NCBI RefSeq assembly: GCF_014650055.1
Contig: NZ_BMUF01000019.1
Location: 1 to 62,316 of the forward strand
Length of the DNA: 62,316 bases
Source of the DNA: Streptomyces malachitofuscus
GTDB lineage: Bacteria; Actinomycetota; Actinomycetes; Streptomycetales; Streptomycetaceae
Direction: 5' to 3'
The notes beneath the pieces were generated by a model that worked only from the letters and a program-made list of their open reading frames with translations, was not told where the DNA came from and ran no database searches. Positions 16,868 through 25,733 of the stretch are shown here, piece after piece. Each line of letters begins with the position of its first letter. The stretch's first letter is position 1. A program made the translations under genes and the position numbers.

Positions 16868-17656
16868 ATGCGCACCGCCCTGCTCCAGAGCTCCGGCCGG
16901 CCCGGATCCGTCGTCGAGAACCTCAAGGTCCTCGACGACGCAGCCGGCCGCGCCGCCGCCGCGGGCGCCGGGCTGCTCGTCACCCCGGAACTGTTCCTGA
17001 CCGGGTACGCGATCGGCGACGATCTCGGCCGGCTCGCCGAGCCCGCCGACGGCGACGCCGCCGACGCGATCGCGGAGACGGCCACCCGGCACGGCCTCGC
17101 CGTCGCCTACGGCTACCCGGAGCGCGACGGCGACACGGTGTACAACTCCGTCCAGCTCGTCTCCGCGGACGGCACCCGCCTCGGCAACTACCGCAAGACC
17201 CACCTCTACGGCTGCTTCGAGCGGGACCATTTCACCCCGGGCGAGCAGGCCGTCGTCCAGGCCGAGCTCGACGGGCTCACCATCGGCCTCATGATCTGCT
17301 ACGACGTCGAGTTCCCGGAGAACGTGCGCGCCCACGCGCTCGCCGGGACCGACCTTCTGCTGGTGCCCACGGCGCAGCTCCACCCGTTCCAGTTCGTCGC
17401 CGAAGCCGTCGTGCCGGTGCGGGCGTTCGAGAACCAGATGTACATCGCGTACGTCAACCGGGTCGGCCAGGAGGGCGAGTTCGAGTTCGTCGGCCTTTCG
17501 ACGCTCGCCGCCCCCGACGGAGTCGCCCGCACCCGGGCCGGGCGCACCGAGGAACTGGTTCTCGCCGACGCCGATCCTGTATTCCTCGCCGCCTCCCGCG
17601 AGAACAACCCGTATCTCCTGGACCGCCGCCCCGGCCTGTACGGGTCTCTCGTCTGA
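16868..17656 (+). CDS. davA: DavA-like amidohydrolase (5-aminovaleramide amidase type)
   Basis: 262 aa, nitrilase superfamily. The catalytic triad is visible: E41 in TPELF, K110 in YRKTHL, C144 in MICYD. From memory the sequence aligns along its whole length with Pseudomonas DavA, with shared stretches such as LFLTGY.IG, VAYGYPER and YNSVQL. DavA hydrolyses 5-aminovaleramide to 5-aminovalerate. A DavB-like monooxygenase lies 38 bp downstream, completing the two-step lysine route, which strengthens the call. The substrate could be another amino-acid-derived amide if the monooxygenase prefers, for example, an aromatic amino acid. Ribosome site GTGAGGA precedes the ATG. Confidence 0.8.
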   Translation: MRTALLQSSGRPGSVVENLKVLDDAAGRAAAAGAGLLVTPELFLTGYAIGDDLGRLAEPADGDAADAIAETATRHGLAVAYGYPERDGDTVYNSVQLVSADGTRLGNYRKTHLYGCFERDHFTPGEQAVVQAELDGLTIGLMICYDVEFPENVRAHALAGTDLLLVPTAQLHPFQFVAEAVVPVRAFENQMYIAYVNRVGQEGEFEFVGLSTLAAPDGVARTRAGRTEELVLADADPVFLAASRENNPYLLDRRPGLYGSLV

Positions 17657-17694
17657 ACCTCCTCCGTACCACCCCCGCAAGGAGTCCGTACCCC

Positions 17695-19392
17695 ATGACG
17701 TCCACGGTGCCCAACGCCGTCGAGCACACCGACGAGCAGCAGCCGCCGATCACCATGTTCGGCCCGGACTTCCCGTACGCGTACGACGACTTCCTCGCCC
17801 ACCCGGCCGGTCTCGGGCAGGTGCCCGCGACCGAGCACGGCACCGAGGTCGCCGTCATCGGCGGCGGTCTGTCCGGCATCGTCGCCGCGTACGAGCTGAT
17901 GAAGATGGGGCTCAAGCCCGTCGTCTACGAGGCCGACCGGATCGGCGGGCGGCTGCGGACCGTGGGGTTCGAGGGGTGTGATCCCTCGCTGACCGCTGAG
18001 ATGGGGGCGATGCGTTTTCCGCCGTCCTCCACCGCCCTCCAGCACTACATCGATCTGGTCGGGCTGGAGACCCGGGCCTTCCCCAACCCCCTCGCCGAGG
18101 CGACCCCGTCCACCGTGGTGGACCTCAAGGGCGAGTCGCACTACGCCGAGACCCTCGACGATCTGCCGCAGGTCTACCGGGACGTCGCCGACGCCTGGGC
18201 ACGGTGCCTGGAAGAGGGTGCCGACTTCTCCGACATGAACCGGGCCCTGCGCGAGCGGGACGTGCCGCGCATCCGGGAGATCTGGGCGAAGCTGGTCGAG
18301 AAGCTCGACAACCAGACCTTCTACGGCTTCCTCTGTGAGTCGGAGGCCTTCAAGTCCTTCCGGCACCGGGAGATCTTCGGGCAGGTCGGCTTCGGCACCG
18401 GCGGGTGGGACACCGACTTCCCCAACTCCATCCTGGAGATCCTGCGGGTCGTCTACACCGAGGCCGACGACCACCACCGCGGCATCGTCGGCGGCTCCCA
18501 GCAGCTGCCCCTGCGGATGTGGGAGCGGGAGCCGGAGAAGATCGTCCACTGGCCGTACGGCACCTCGCTGAAGTCCCTCCACGTGGACGGCGAGCCGCGC
18601 CCGGCCGTGACCCGGCTGACCCGCACCGCGGGCAACCGCATCACGGTGACGGACGCCGACGGCGACATCCGCACGTATCGGGCGGCGATCTTCACCGCCC
18701 AGTCCTGGATGCTGCTCTCCAAGATCGCCTGCGACGACTCGCTCTTCCCCATCGACCACTGGACCGCCATCGAGCGGACCCACTACATGGAGAGCTCCAA
18801 GCTCTTCGTGCCCGTCGACCGGCCGTTCTGGCTCGACAAGGACGAGGAGACCGGGCGGGACGTCATGTCGATGACGCTCACCGACCGGATGACCCGTGGG
18901 ACGTACCTGCTCGACGACGGTCCCGACAAGCCGGCCGTGATCTGTCTGTCGTACACCTGGTGCGACGACAGCCTGAAGTGGCTGCCGCTGTCCGCGAACG
19001 AGCGGATGGAGGTCATGCTGAAGTCGCTCGGCGAGATCTACCCCAAGGTCGACATCAGGAAGCACATCATCGGCAACCCGGTGACCGTCTCCTGGGAGAA
19101 CGAGCCCTACTTCATGGGCGCGTTCAAGGCCAACCTGCCCGGCCACTACCGCTACCAGCGGCGCCTGTTCACCCACTTCATGCAGGAGGCGCTGCCGGAG
19201 GACAAGCGGGGCATCTTCCTCGCCGGTGACGACATCTCCTGGACGGCGGGCTGGGCCGAGGGCGCCGTCCAGACCGCGCTGAACGCGGTCTGGGGCGTGA
19301 TGCACCACCTCGGCGGCGAGACCGACCCGACCAACCCGGGCCCGGGCGACCTCTACGACGAGATCGCCCCGGTCGAACTCCCGGAGGACTGA
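17695..19392 (+). CDS. davB: DavB-like L-lysine 2-monooxygenase (flavin amine oxidase family)
   Basis: 565 aa with AAGGAG 9 bases before ATG. An N-terminal FAD motif VIGGGLSG (54-61) ends at E79, followed by the GGRLRT stretch, and the C-terminal FAD-binding segment reads FLAGDDISWTAGWAEGAVQTALNAVWG. From memory it is strongly similar to Pseudomonas L-lysine monooxygenase (TMFGPDFPYAYDD, FGQVGFGTGGWDTDFPNS, SMTLTDRMTRGTYL). DavB oxidatively decarboxylates lysine to 5-aminovaleramide, which the gene upstream would hydrolyse. Related enzymes act on Trp or Phe, so substrate is likely but unproven. The DavT/DavD steps to glutarate are not in the window. Confidence 0.8.
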   Translation: MTSTVPNAVEHTDEQQPPITMFGPDFPYAYDDFLAHPAGLGQVPATEHGTEVAVIGGGLSGIVAAYELMKMGLKPVVYEADRIGGRLRTVGFEGCDPSLTAEMGAMRFPPSSTALQHYIDLVGLETRAFPNPLAEATPSTVVDLKGESHYAETLDDLPQVYRDVADAWARCLEEGADFSDMNRALRERDVPRIREIWAKLVEKLDNQTFYGFLCESEAFKSFRHREIFGQVGFGTGGWDTDFPNSILEILRVVYTEADDHHRGIVGGSQQLPLRMWEREPEKIVHWPYGTSLKSLHVDGEPRPAVTRLTRTAGNRITVTDADGDIRTYRAAIFTAQSWMLLSKIACDDSLFPIDHWTAIERTHYMESSKLFVPVDRPFWLDKDEETGRDVMSMTLTDRMTRGTYLLDDGPDKPAVICLSYTWCDDSLKWLPLSANERMEVMLKSLGEIYPKVDIRKHIIGNPVTVSWENEPYFMGAFKANLPGHYRYQRRLFTHFMQEALPEDKRGIFLAGDDISWTAGWAEGAVQTALNAVWGVMHHLGGETDPTNPGPGDLYDEIAPVELPED

Positions 19393-19398
19393 CCCGGC

Positions 19399-20328
19399 TC
19401 AGACGCCGGCGGCCCGTGCCTTCTCGTACACCGCGGCGGCGACGTCCTTGAGCTCCTCTGCGTCACGCGTGGAGCTCTGCAGGTCGATCAGCATCTCGTC
19501 CAGACCGATCGCGGCGTGCGCGACCAGGTCCTCGACGATCTGGTCCACGCCGCCGTGGAAGGGCCGGCGGTCCGCCCCCGTCCGGCTGCCGGGCGAGTAC
19601 ACCGTGTTCACCCGTAGCACCGTCCGCAGCGGCTCGGTCCGCCCGCGTTCGGCGGCCAGTTCCTGGAGCTGCCGCCACTGCGCGGTCAGCGCCTCGGCGC
19701 CCATGCCCGTGGGCATCCAGCCGTCGGCGTGGTCGACGAGGCGCCGGCGGGCCCGGGCGCTGCCCGCGGCCAGCAGGATCGGGATCGGCCGGGCGGGCTT
19801 CGGACCCACCACGGCCGGGGCGATCCTCGTCAGGTCGCCCTCGTACGACACCGGGTCCGGGCCCCAGACCGCGCGGCACACGCCGATCAGCTCGTCCAGG
19901 GCCATGCCCCGCTCCTCGAACGGCCGCACCCCCGACGCCGCGTACTCGTCGAGGGACCAGCCGGTGCCGAAACCGGCCACCACCCGGCCGCCGCTGGCCG
20001 CGTCCAGCGAGGCCAGCGCCTTGGCGAGCTGGAACGGCACGTGCAGCGGGCCCACCAGGACGCTGGTGCCCAGCTCGGCCCGCCGGGTGGCGGCGGCCGC
20101 CAGGGTGAGGGTGATCAGCGGATCGGCCACGCCCCGGTAGGAGTCGGGCCAGGGGAGCCCTTCGACGCCGTACAGGCCCTGGGTGGCCGGCTCCGGGAAC
20201 AGCGCCCGCTCATAGACCCACAGACTGTCGTAGCCGGTCTCCTCGGCGGCGCGTGCCACATCGGGCACGTCCCGTCCGAGGTCGTACTGCCGGTTCTGGG
20301 GGAGGCCGAGACCGAGCCGAGTCGCCAT
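19399..20328 (-). CDS. LLM-class (probably F420-dependent) oxidoreductase
   Basis: 309 aa from ATG 20328, chosen because GAAGGAG lies 8 bases upstream. It is a luciferase-like TIM barrel: N-terminal LGLGLPQNR, GYDSLWVYERAL, a mid-domain VAGFGTGWSLDEYAASG, and KPARPIPILLAAGSARARRRLVDHADGWMP typical of the family's cofactor face. Actinobacterial members of this kind usually use coenzyme F420 rather than FMN. The reaction cannot be assigned. It is convergent with davB (stop codons 6 bp apart). Confidence 0.85.
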   Translation of the reverse strand: MATRLGLGLPQNRQYDLGRDVPDVARAAEETGYDSLWVYERALFPEPATQGLYGVEGLPWPDSYRGVADPLITLTLAAAATRRAELGTSVLVGPLHVPFQLAKALASLDAASGGRVVAGFGTGWSLDEYAASGVRPFEERGMALDELIGVCRAVWGPDPVSYEGDLTRIAPAVVGPKPARPIPILLAAGSARARRRLVDHADGWMPTGMGAEALTAQWRQLQELAAERGRTEPLRTVLRVNTVYSPGSRTGADRRPFHGGVDQIVEDLVAHAAIGLDEMLIDLQSSTRDAEELKDVAAAVYEKARAAGV

Positions 20329-20418
20329 GTTCCGTGCTCCTTCGTAAGAGGTCGGATCATGTCGAACGTACAGCGGGTGACGGGGAGTTGGCGGGAACCC
20401 CCGCAAGTGGGGGCCGGA

Positions 20419-21105
20419 TCAGTCGGGGAGTGGGGTGAGCAGCATGCGCCCGGCGAAACCCACCGCCGTGTCCAGCCGCTCGGTGAACTCCCCGGCGACG
20501 TCCGGCAGTCCGCGCAGCGCCCACAGGGCCCGGGCCGCCGTCCAGGCGGCGTCCCGGGCGCGTTCCAGACTCCACGCGCCGAGCAGATGGGTCAGCGGAT
20601 CGGCGATCCGCAGCAGATCGGGGCCCGGCGTCAGTTCCTCGCGGATGCGTTCCTCCAGCGAGAGGAGGAGATCGCCGACCCGGTCGAACTCGTCTTCGAG
20701 ATCGACGGGTTCGCAGGCCAGCGTACGACAGGTGTCCACGACGGCGAGCGCCAGATCGTGGCCGATGTGCGCGTTGATGCCCGCGAGCGCGAACTGCAAC
20801 GGACGTACGCCCGGATGGTGCCGGAACGCGAACAGCGGGCGCCAGCAGGCCGGCGGCCGCCGTTCCTCGGACACCGCGTCGACCGCGGCCAGATAGCGCT
20901 CCGCGAACCGCACGTCCAGCGCGATCGCCGCCCGCGCGTCCGGGAACCGTCCGGCGTCGATGCGCCGGTCCACGGCCTCCGTCACGGCGAGGTAGACACG
21001 GTTGAAGACCGCCACTCCGTCCCGCGCCGGCAGGGCCGCGTCGAGAGCGCGCAGACGGGAGACGACCCCGTCCACGGGAGTCAGGACTTGTTCGCCTTGC
21101 GCCAT
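20419..21105 (-). CDS. DUF5995-family protein
   Basis: 228 aa, all-helical in appearance, with conserved blocks FNRVYLAVTEAVDR, RFAERYL, FALAGINAHIGHDLALAVVDTC. The last is the hallmark that made me place it in the DUF5995 family, whose function is unknown. A His-rich segment (about 95-125) could bind metal. The ATG at 21105 has no strong ribosome site. It is divergent from the GH6 gene with an intervening region of about 100 bp, in which TAGGGT at 21125-21130 may be the -10 of the GH6 gene. Confidence 0.75.
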   Translation of the reverse strand: MAQGEQVLTPVDGVVSRLRALDAALPARDGVAVFNRVYLAVTEAVDRRIDAGRFPDARAAIALDVRFAERYLAAVDAVSEERRPPACWRPLFAFRHHPGVRPLQFALAGINAHIGHDLALAVVDTCRTLACEPVDLEDEFDRVGDLLLSLEERIREELTPGPDLLRIADPLTHLLGAWSLERARDAAWTAARALWALRGLPDVAGEFTERLDTAVGFAGRMLLTPLPD

Positions 21106-21206
21106 GAGCGCAGAGTGGCACCTTTAGGGTGGTACCAGTGGCGGCGGGCCCGACGCTTCCCCGGAACGGGGGAACGCACCCGCCGTGGGGGAGGGAGAGC
21201 AGTACT

Positions 21207-22397
21207 GTGCCAGGCTCGCGTGCCCAGCGCCTGTCCACGCGAAGAGCGGAGCGCCGCCGTGCCGCCCGTCGCGGCACGATGGTCGCGGCGGCCTCCGTCG
21301 TGGTCGCCGTCGGCACGGCCACCGGGATGATCTCGGCGGTCGGCGAGGGCCGCGGCTCGGACGAGGCCCGCCCCGAGGTCTCCTCGTCGCCACGCCTGGA
21401 ACCGCTGCCCGCCGTTCCGTCGCCCTCCGCGTCGGCGACCGCGTCCCCGTCGCCCGAGGCCAGCGCGAAGAAGAAGGCGAGTCCCAAGCCGTCCCCGTCC
21501 AAGGCCGAGAAGAAACGGCAGACCACGGCCGTGTCCACCCGTCTGTACCGCCACCCCGAGAGCCGGGTCCTGGACTGGGTCCGGGCCAACCCCGACGATC
21601 CGCGGCGCGCGGTCATAGAGTCCCGGATAGCCGATCAGCCGGCGGCCGTCTGGTTCGCCGACTACGCGCCGGACTCGATCACGTCCCGGGTGCGCGCCGT
21701 GGCGTCCGGCGGCGCCGCCCAGGGCCGGACGCCGGTCCTCGTGCCGTACGCGATACCCGACCGCGACTGCGGCGGGCACTCCCAGGGCGGAGCGCCCGAT
21801 CTGGGTGCCTACGACGCCTGGATCGACCGCTTCGCCGCCGGCCTCGGCAACGGCGAGGTCATCGTGATCCTCGAGCCCGACTCGATCGCCCAGTCCGAAT
21901 GCCTCTCCGCGGGACAGCGCGCCGACCGCTTCGCCTCGCTAGCCCGCGCCGGACGGGTGATGAAGGAGGCCAACCCCCGGGCCCGGGTCTACTTCGACGC
22001 CGGGCACTCCGGCTGGAACGCGCCGGCGAAGCAGGCCGGCTGGCTGCGGCAGGCCGGGGCCGCCTCGGCCGCCTCCTCCGACGGCATCTTCAGCAACGTC
22101 TCCAACTTCCACGGCACGGCCGACGAGATCGCCTACGACCGTGCCGTGCTCGACGCCCTCGGCGGCCCGTCGAGCCTCGGCGCGGTGATCGACACCAGCC
22201 GCAACGGCAACGGCGCGCCGGCGGACGGCGAGTGGTGCGACCCGGCGGGCCGCAAGCTCGGCCGGGCCCCGACGCTGAGCACCGGCGAGGCCGGGATCCA
22301 CGGCTATCTGTGGGTGAAGCTCCCCGGTGAGTCGGACGGCTGCAAGGGAGCGCCGGGCACCTTCACCCCGTCGTACGCCTACGACTTGGCGCGCTGA
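21207..22397 (+). CDS. Secreted glycoside hydrolase family 6 (beta-1,4-glucanase)
   Basis: 396 aa from GTG 21207, with GAGGGAG about 9 bases upstream. A basic N-terminus with a hydrophobic stretch (about 26-45) gives a signal peptide or anchor, then a Ser/Pro/Lys linker (about 55-110). The GH6 domain has D185/D187 in the PDRDCGG loop, the general acid D225 in LEPDS, and the DAGHSGW and DTSRNGNG motifs. C188 and C234 could form the usual disulfide. GH6 enzymes cleave cellulose by inversion as endoglucanase or cellobiohydrolase; the short surface loops suggest an endoglucanase. No CBM. The 3' end overlaps the convergent permease gene by 19 bp. Confidence 0.92.
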   Translation: MPGSRAQRLSTRRAERRRAARRGTMVAAASVVVAVGTATGMISAVGEGRGSDEARPEVSSSPRLEPLPAVPSPSASATASPSPEASAKKKASPKPSPSKAEKKRQTTAVSTRLYRHPESRVLDWVRANPDDPRRAVIESRIADQPAAVWFADYAPDSITSRVRAVASGGAAQGRTPVLVPYAIPDRDCGGHSQGGAPDLGAYDAWIDRFAAGLGNGEVIVILEPDSIAQSECLSAGQRADRFASLARAGRVMKEANPRARVYFDAGHSGWNAPAKQAGWLRQAGAASAASSDGIFSNVSNFHGTADEIAYDRAVLDALGGPSSLGAVIDTSRNGNGAPADGEWCDPAGRKLGRAPTLSTGEAGIHGYLWVKLPGESDGCKGAPGTFTPSYAYDLAR

Positions 22398-23770
22398 CCC
22401 TCCGCGTCGTAGGAGGACGTGCCCTCGTCGAGCAGCGGCTCCTGCGTCTTGAGGTGGGCGGGGGCGAAGGCGCGCAGCGCGTGGTAGCCGGTGATGACCA
22501 CCAGCGTGCCCAGCGCGATGCCGCTGAGCGAGAAGGTGTCGCTGAACTCCATCGAGACATTGCCGACGCCGATGATGATGCCCGCCGCGGCCGGTACGAG
22601 GTTCAGCGGATTGCGCAGGTCCACCTTGGCGTTGATCCAGATCTGGGCGCCGAGCAGGCCGATCATGCCGTAGAGGATCACCGTGATCCCGCCGAGCACC
22701 CCGCCCGGAATGGCCGCCACGACCGCCCCGAACTTCGGGCAGAGACCGAACAGCAGGGCGAAACCGGCGGCGGCCCAGTACGCGGCCGTGGAGTACACGC
22801 GCGTCGCGGCCATCACGCCGATGTTCTCCGAGTAGGTGGTGTTCGGCGGGCCGCCGACGGCGGTCGACAGCATGGAGCCGACACCGTCGGCCGAGATGGC
22901 CGTGCCGAGCTTGTCGTCGAGGTTGTCGCCGGTCATCTCGCCGACCGCCTTGACGTGCCCCGCGTTCTCGGCGATCAGCGCGATGACCACCGGCAGGGCG
23001 ACCAGGATCGCCGACCACTCGAAGGACGGGCCGTGCAGGTCCGGCAGGCCGATCCAGTCGGCCCGGCCCACCCCGGACAGGTCCAGGCGCCAGTGGTCGG
23101 TGACCTTGCCGCTCGCGTCCGCCGAGTGGATCTGCCCGAAGATCCGGTCCAGCGCCCAGGACAGGGCGTACCCGAAGACGAGGCCGAGGAAGATCGCGAT
23201 GCGGGACCAGAAGCCGCGCAGACAGACCACGGCCAGACCGGTGAACAGCATCACGAACAGGGCCGTCCACTGGTCCTGCGGCCAGTAGGTGGCGGCGGTC
23301 ACCGGCGCCAGGTTGAAGCCGATCAGCATCACCACGGCGCCGGTCACGATCGGCGGCATCGTGGCGTGGATGATCCGCGCCCCGAAGCGCCGCACGGCCA
23401 GACCCACCAGGAACAGCGCGGCCCCGACCACGAACACCGCACCCGTGACGGTGGCGCTGGACCCGCCCTGCGCGCGGATGACGGCGGCGACGCCGACGAA
23501 GGACAGCGAGCAGCCCAGGTAACTGGGCACGCGGCCGCGGGTCGCCAGCAGGAAGACGACGGTCGCGACACCCGACATCATGATCGCGAGGTTGGGGTCA
23601 AGACCCATGAGCACCGGGGCGACGAACGACGCCCCGAACATCGCCACGACGTGCTGGGCACCGAGGCCCGCGGTGCGGGGCCAGGAGAGCCGTTCGTCGG
23701 GGCGGACCACCGCGCCGGGGGCCGGGGTGCGTCCGTCGCCGTGCAGTGTCCAGCGGACGCCGAGATCCAT
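22379..23770 (-). CDS. NCS2-family uracil/xanthine permease
   Basis: 463 aa from ATG 23770. It has about 14 hydrophobic segments of the nucleobase/cation symporter-2 (NAT) fold. The TM8 region AENAGHVKAVGEMTG carries the substrate-contacting Glu and the NxG element, and the TM10 region GGPPNTTYSENIGVMAATRV is the family signature. The TTYSENIG form is that of UraA-type uracil permeases rather than xanthine/urate ones, so proton-coupled uracil uptake is the best guess. No pyrimidine genes flank it. The C-terminal tail overlaps the GH6 gene. Confidence 0.9.
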   Translation of the reverse strand: MDLGVRWTLHGDGRTPAPGAVVRPDERLSWPRTAGLGAQHVVAMFGASFVAPVLMGLDPNLAIMMSGVATVVFLLATRGRVPSYLGCSLSFVGVAAVIRAQGGSSATVTGAVFVVGAALFLVGLAVRRFGARIIHATMPPIVTGAVVMLIGFNLAPVTAATYWPQDQWTALFVMLFTGLAVVCLRGFWSRIAIFLGLVFGYALSWALDRIFGQIHSADASGKVTDHWRLDLSGVGRADWIGLPDLHGPSFEWSAILVALPVVIALIAENAGHVKAVGEMTGDNLDDKLGTAISADGVGSMLSTAVGGPPNTTYSENIGVMAATRVYSTAAYWAAAGFALLFGLCPKFGAVVAAIPGGVLGGITVILYGMIGLLGAQIWINAKVDLRNPLNLVPAAAGIIIGVGNVSMEFSDTFSLSGIALGTLVVITGYHALRAFAPAHLKTQEPLLDEGTSSYDAEGQRAKS

Positions 23771-23959
23771 GGGCTGTCGCTTTCGTCGTTCGTCCAGCGT
23801 GTCCGGACCATTGTGCGTGCTGCGCGAGAGTGCTTCGTACAGCTGACCGGGCGGGCGGGGGTGGGCTGAGCGTTTGCTTAGGATGGGGGGCGCCAGCACT
23901 CGTTGTAGAGGGCACTCAGTCCGATGGCACCCAGTCCGTACGTCCCAGGAGCACCGCCC

Positions 23960-24418
23960 GTGACCGCCGAAGCACCGCCCGCCCCCGCACTGCAGTACGG
24001 CCGGCTGATCCCCGTGACCGTTCACTTCGACGACCTCGACGCGCTGGGGCTGCTGCACAACGCCCGCTACCCCCTGCTGGTCGAGCGGGCCTGGACCGAG
24101 CTGTGGCACGACAACGGCGTCCGCTTCGAGGGCGACTGGGCCGCGGCCGGTGACGCCTGCAACGCCGTCAAGGAACTGCGCGTCACTTACGAGGCCCCGG
24201 TGACCCGGCCCGGCACCTACGCGGTCCATCTGTGGCTGGACCGGCTGGGCACCACCGGGCTCACCTACGGCTTCCGTTTCTGCTCGGCCGACGGGGCGGT
24301 GACCTACGCCCGCGGCAGCCGGGTGCTGGTGCGGCTGGACGCCGGGACGCTGCGCCCGGCGCCCTGGAGCGAGCCGTTCAGGGGCGCGGCTCGGGAACTG
24401 CTGCGTCCGGACGCGTGA
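23960..24418 (+). CDS. Hot-dog fold acyl-CoA thioesterase
   Basis: 152 aa from GTG 23960, preferred because AGGAG ends 8 bases upstream; an in-frame ATG at 23924 would add 12 residues. This is a single 4HBT domain: VTVHFDDLDALGLLHNARYPLLVERA contains the catalytic Asp (DALG) and the helix start, and an EL-V-YEAPV strand follows. Enzymes of this type hydrolyse acyl-CoA esters, and the substrate is unknown. The last 41 bp overlap the 3' end of the convergent MFS gene. Confidence 0.85.
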   Translation: MTAEAPPAPALQYGRLIPVTVHFDDLDALGLLHNARYPLLVERAWTELWHDNGVRFEGDWAAAGDACNAVKELRVTYEAPVTRPGTYAVHLWLDRLGTTGLTYGFRFCSADGAVTYARGSRVLVRLDAGTLRPAPWSEPFRGAARELLRPDA

Positions 24419-25583
24419 CCTTCGCGCGGTCTCCGGCGCGCAGGACGCCGGCGAAGCTCGCGACGCCGCAGGACAGCACGGTCACCAGGACGAACGACAC
24501 CATCAGGCTGGTCGCCTGCGCCAGCAGTCCGATCGCGCTCGGGGCGATCAGCCCCGAGGTGTAGGTAATCGTCGCGACGCCCGCGATGGCCAGGCTCGGA
24601 TTGGCGCCGCTGCGGCCGGCGGCCGCGAAGCACAGCGGTACGACCACGGCGATGCCCAGCCCCATCAGTGCGAATCCGCCCATCGCCATGGCGGGGTGCT
24701 CGGCGAACACGATCAGCAGTCCGCCGAGCACGGCGACCACACCGCTCGCACGGACCGTGCGCACGGCGCCGTAGCGGTCGACCACGTGGTCGCCGGCGAT
24801 CCGGGCGATCGCCATGGTGAGCGTGAAGCCCGTCGTGCAGGCCGCCGCGAGACCGGCCGAGGTCCCCAGCTGGTCGCGCAGATAGACCGCCGACCAGTCC
24901 AGGCTCGCGCCCTCCGCGAACACCGCGCAGAAACCGATCGCACCGATGAGCAGGGCGGAGCGGGGCGGCAGCGCGAACCGGGGCGGCGGCTCCTCGTCCT
25001 CCGCCGGCTGCAGATCGAGCACCCAGGCGCAGGCGGTGACCCCCGCCACCGTCAGCACGGCGGCGGCGAGCGCGTGGTGCAGCCGGGCGTCCGAGCCCAG
25101 GTGGGCGGCGAGCGTGCCGGCCGCCGAGCCGATCAGGGCGCCGGCGCTCCACATGCCGTGCAGCCCCGACATGATCGACTTGTTGAGACGGTTCTCCACC
25201 TCCACGCCCAGCGCGTTCATCGCCACGTCCGACATGCCCGCCGTGGCGCCGTAGACGAACAGGGCCAGACAGAGGGTGAGCATGTTGGGGGCGGCCGACG
25301 GCAGGATCAGCGCGAGCGTCCACAGCGCCATCAGCCCGCGCAGTGCGGTGCGGGCGCCGAAGCGGTGGCTGATGCTCCCCGCCAGCGGCATCGCGACGGA
25401 CGCGCCGAGTGCGGGGAAGGCGAGGGCGAGGCCGAGCTGACCGGCGCTCACACCGGCGTGGTCCTGGATCCAGGGAACCCGGGTGGCGAACGAGCCGGTG
25501 ACGGCGCCGTGCACCGCGAACACGGCGGCCACGGCGTACCGTGCCCGCCTCACATCGCGCTGTCCGTACACCACTGCACCCAT
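24378..25583 (-). CDS. MFS transporter divergent from a ROK regulator
   Basis: 401 aa from ATG 25583, with GGGAGGGG upstream. Twelve hydrophobic segments. N-terminal FATRVPWIQDHAGVSAGQLGLALAF and a SISHRFGART A-motif place it in a bacterial MFS group annotated as sugar or drug transporters (FucP-like fold, YbjJ type). The regulator gene starts 150 bp away on the other strand with a palindrome between them, the usual layout of a repressor and its target transporter. The ROK partner suggests a sugar or sugar-derived substrate, which is inference only. Confidence 0.87.
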   Translation of the reverse strand: MGAVVYGQRDVRRARYAVAAVFAVHGAVTGSFATRVPWIQDHAGVSAGQLGLALAFPALGASVAMPLAGSISHRFGARTALRGLMALWTLALILPSAAPNMLTLCLALFVYGATAGMSDVAMNALGVEVENRLNKSIMSGLHGMWSAGALIGSAAGTLAAHLGSDARLHHALAAAVLTVAGVTACAWVLDLQPAEDEEPPPRFALPPRSALLIGAIGFCAVFAEGASLDWSAVYLRDQLGTSAGLAAACTTGFTLTMAIARIAGDHVVDRYGAVRTVRASGVVAVLGGLLIVFAEHPAMAMGGFALMGLGIAVVVPLCFAAAGRSGANPSLAIAGVATITYTSGLIAPSAIGLLAQATSLMVSFVLVTVLSCGVASFAGVLRAGDRAKVTRPDAAVPEPRP

Positions 25584-25627
25584 CGACCCGCCCCTCCCGT
25601 TGGCCGTTCCTGTCCGGCGCCGTAAAC

Positions 25628-25660
25628 TATCAGGAACCCTGCCTGAAAGATAAGGGGTTC
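25628..25660. promoter_or_regulatory. Operator between the MFS and ROK genes
   Basis: TATCAGG (25628-25634) and CCTGAAA (25642-25648) are 7-bp inverted half-sites with one mismatch and a 7-base spacer, the usual size for a ROK dimer site. A second, overlapping inverted repeat pairs GAACCC (25634-25639) with GGGTTC (25655-25660). The spot is 45 bp before the MFS start and 106 bp before the ROK start. Confidence 0.55.
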
Positions 25661-25733
25661 TCAGAGCCGTTCTCGCTCGCCGCGCTGCCGGTCCCCGCGC
25701 CGACCGGTCCCGCCGATCTGGAAGGATCCCGGC

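Noticed and set aside
16498..17694. Upstream extension of the davB frame through the repeat and the amidase gene
   Set aside because: The extra residues are repeat DNA and davA in another frame; AAGGAG precedes ATG 17695.
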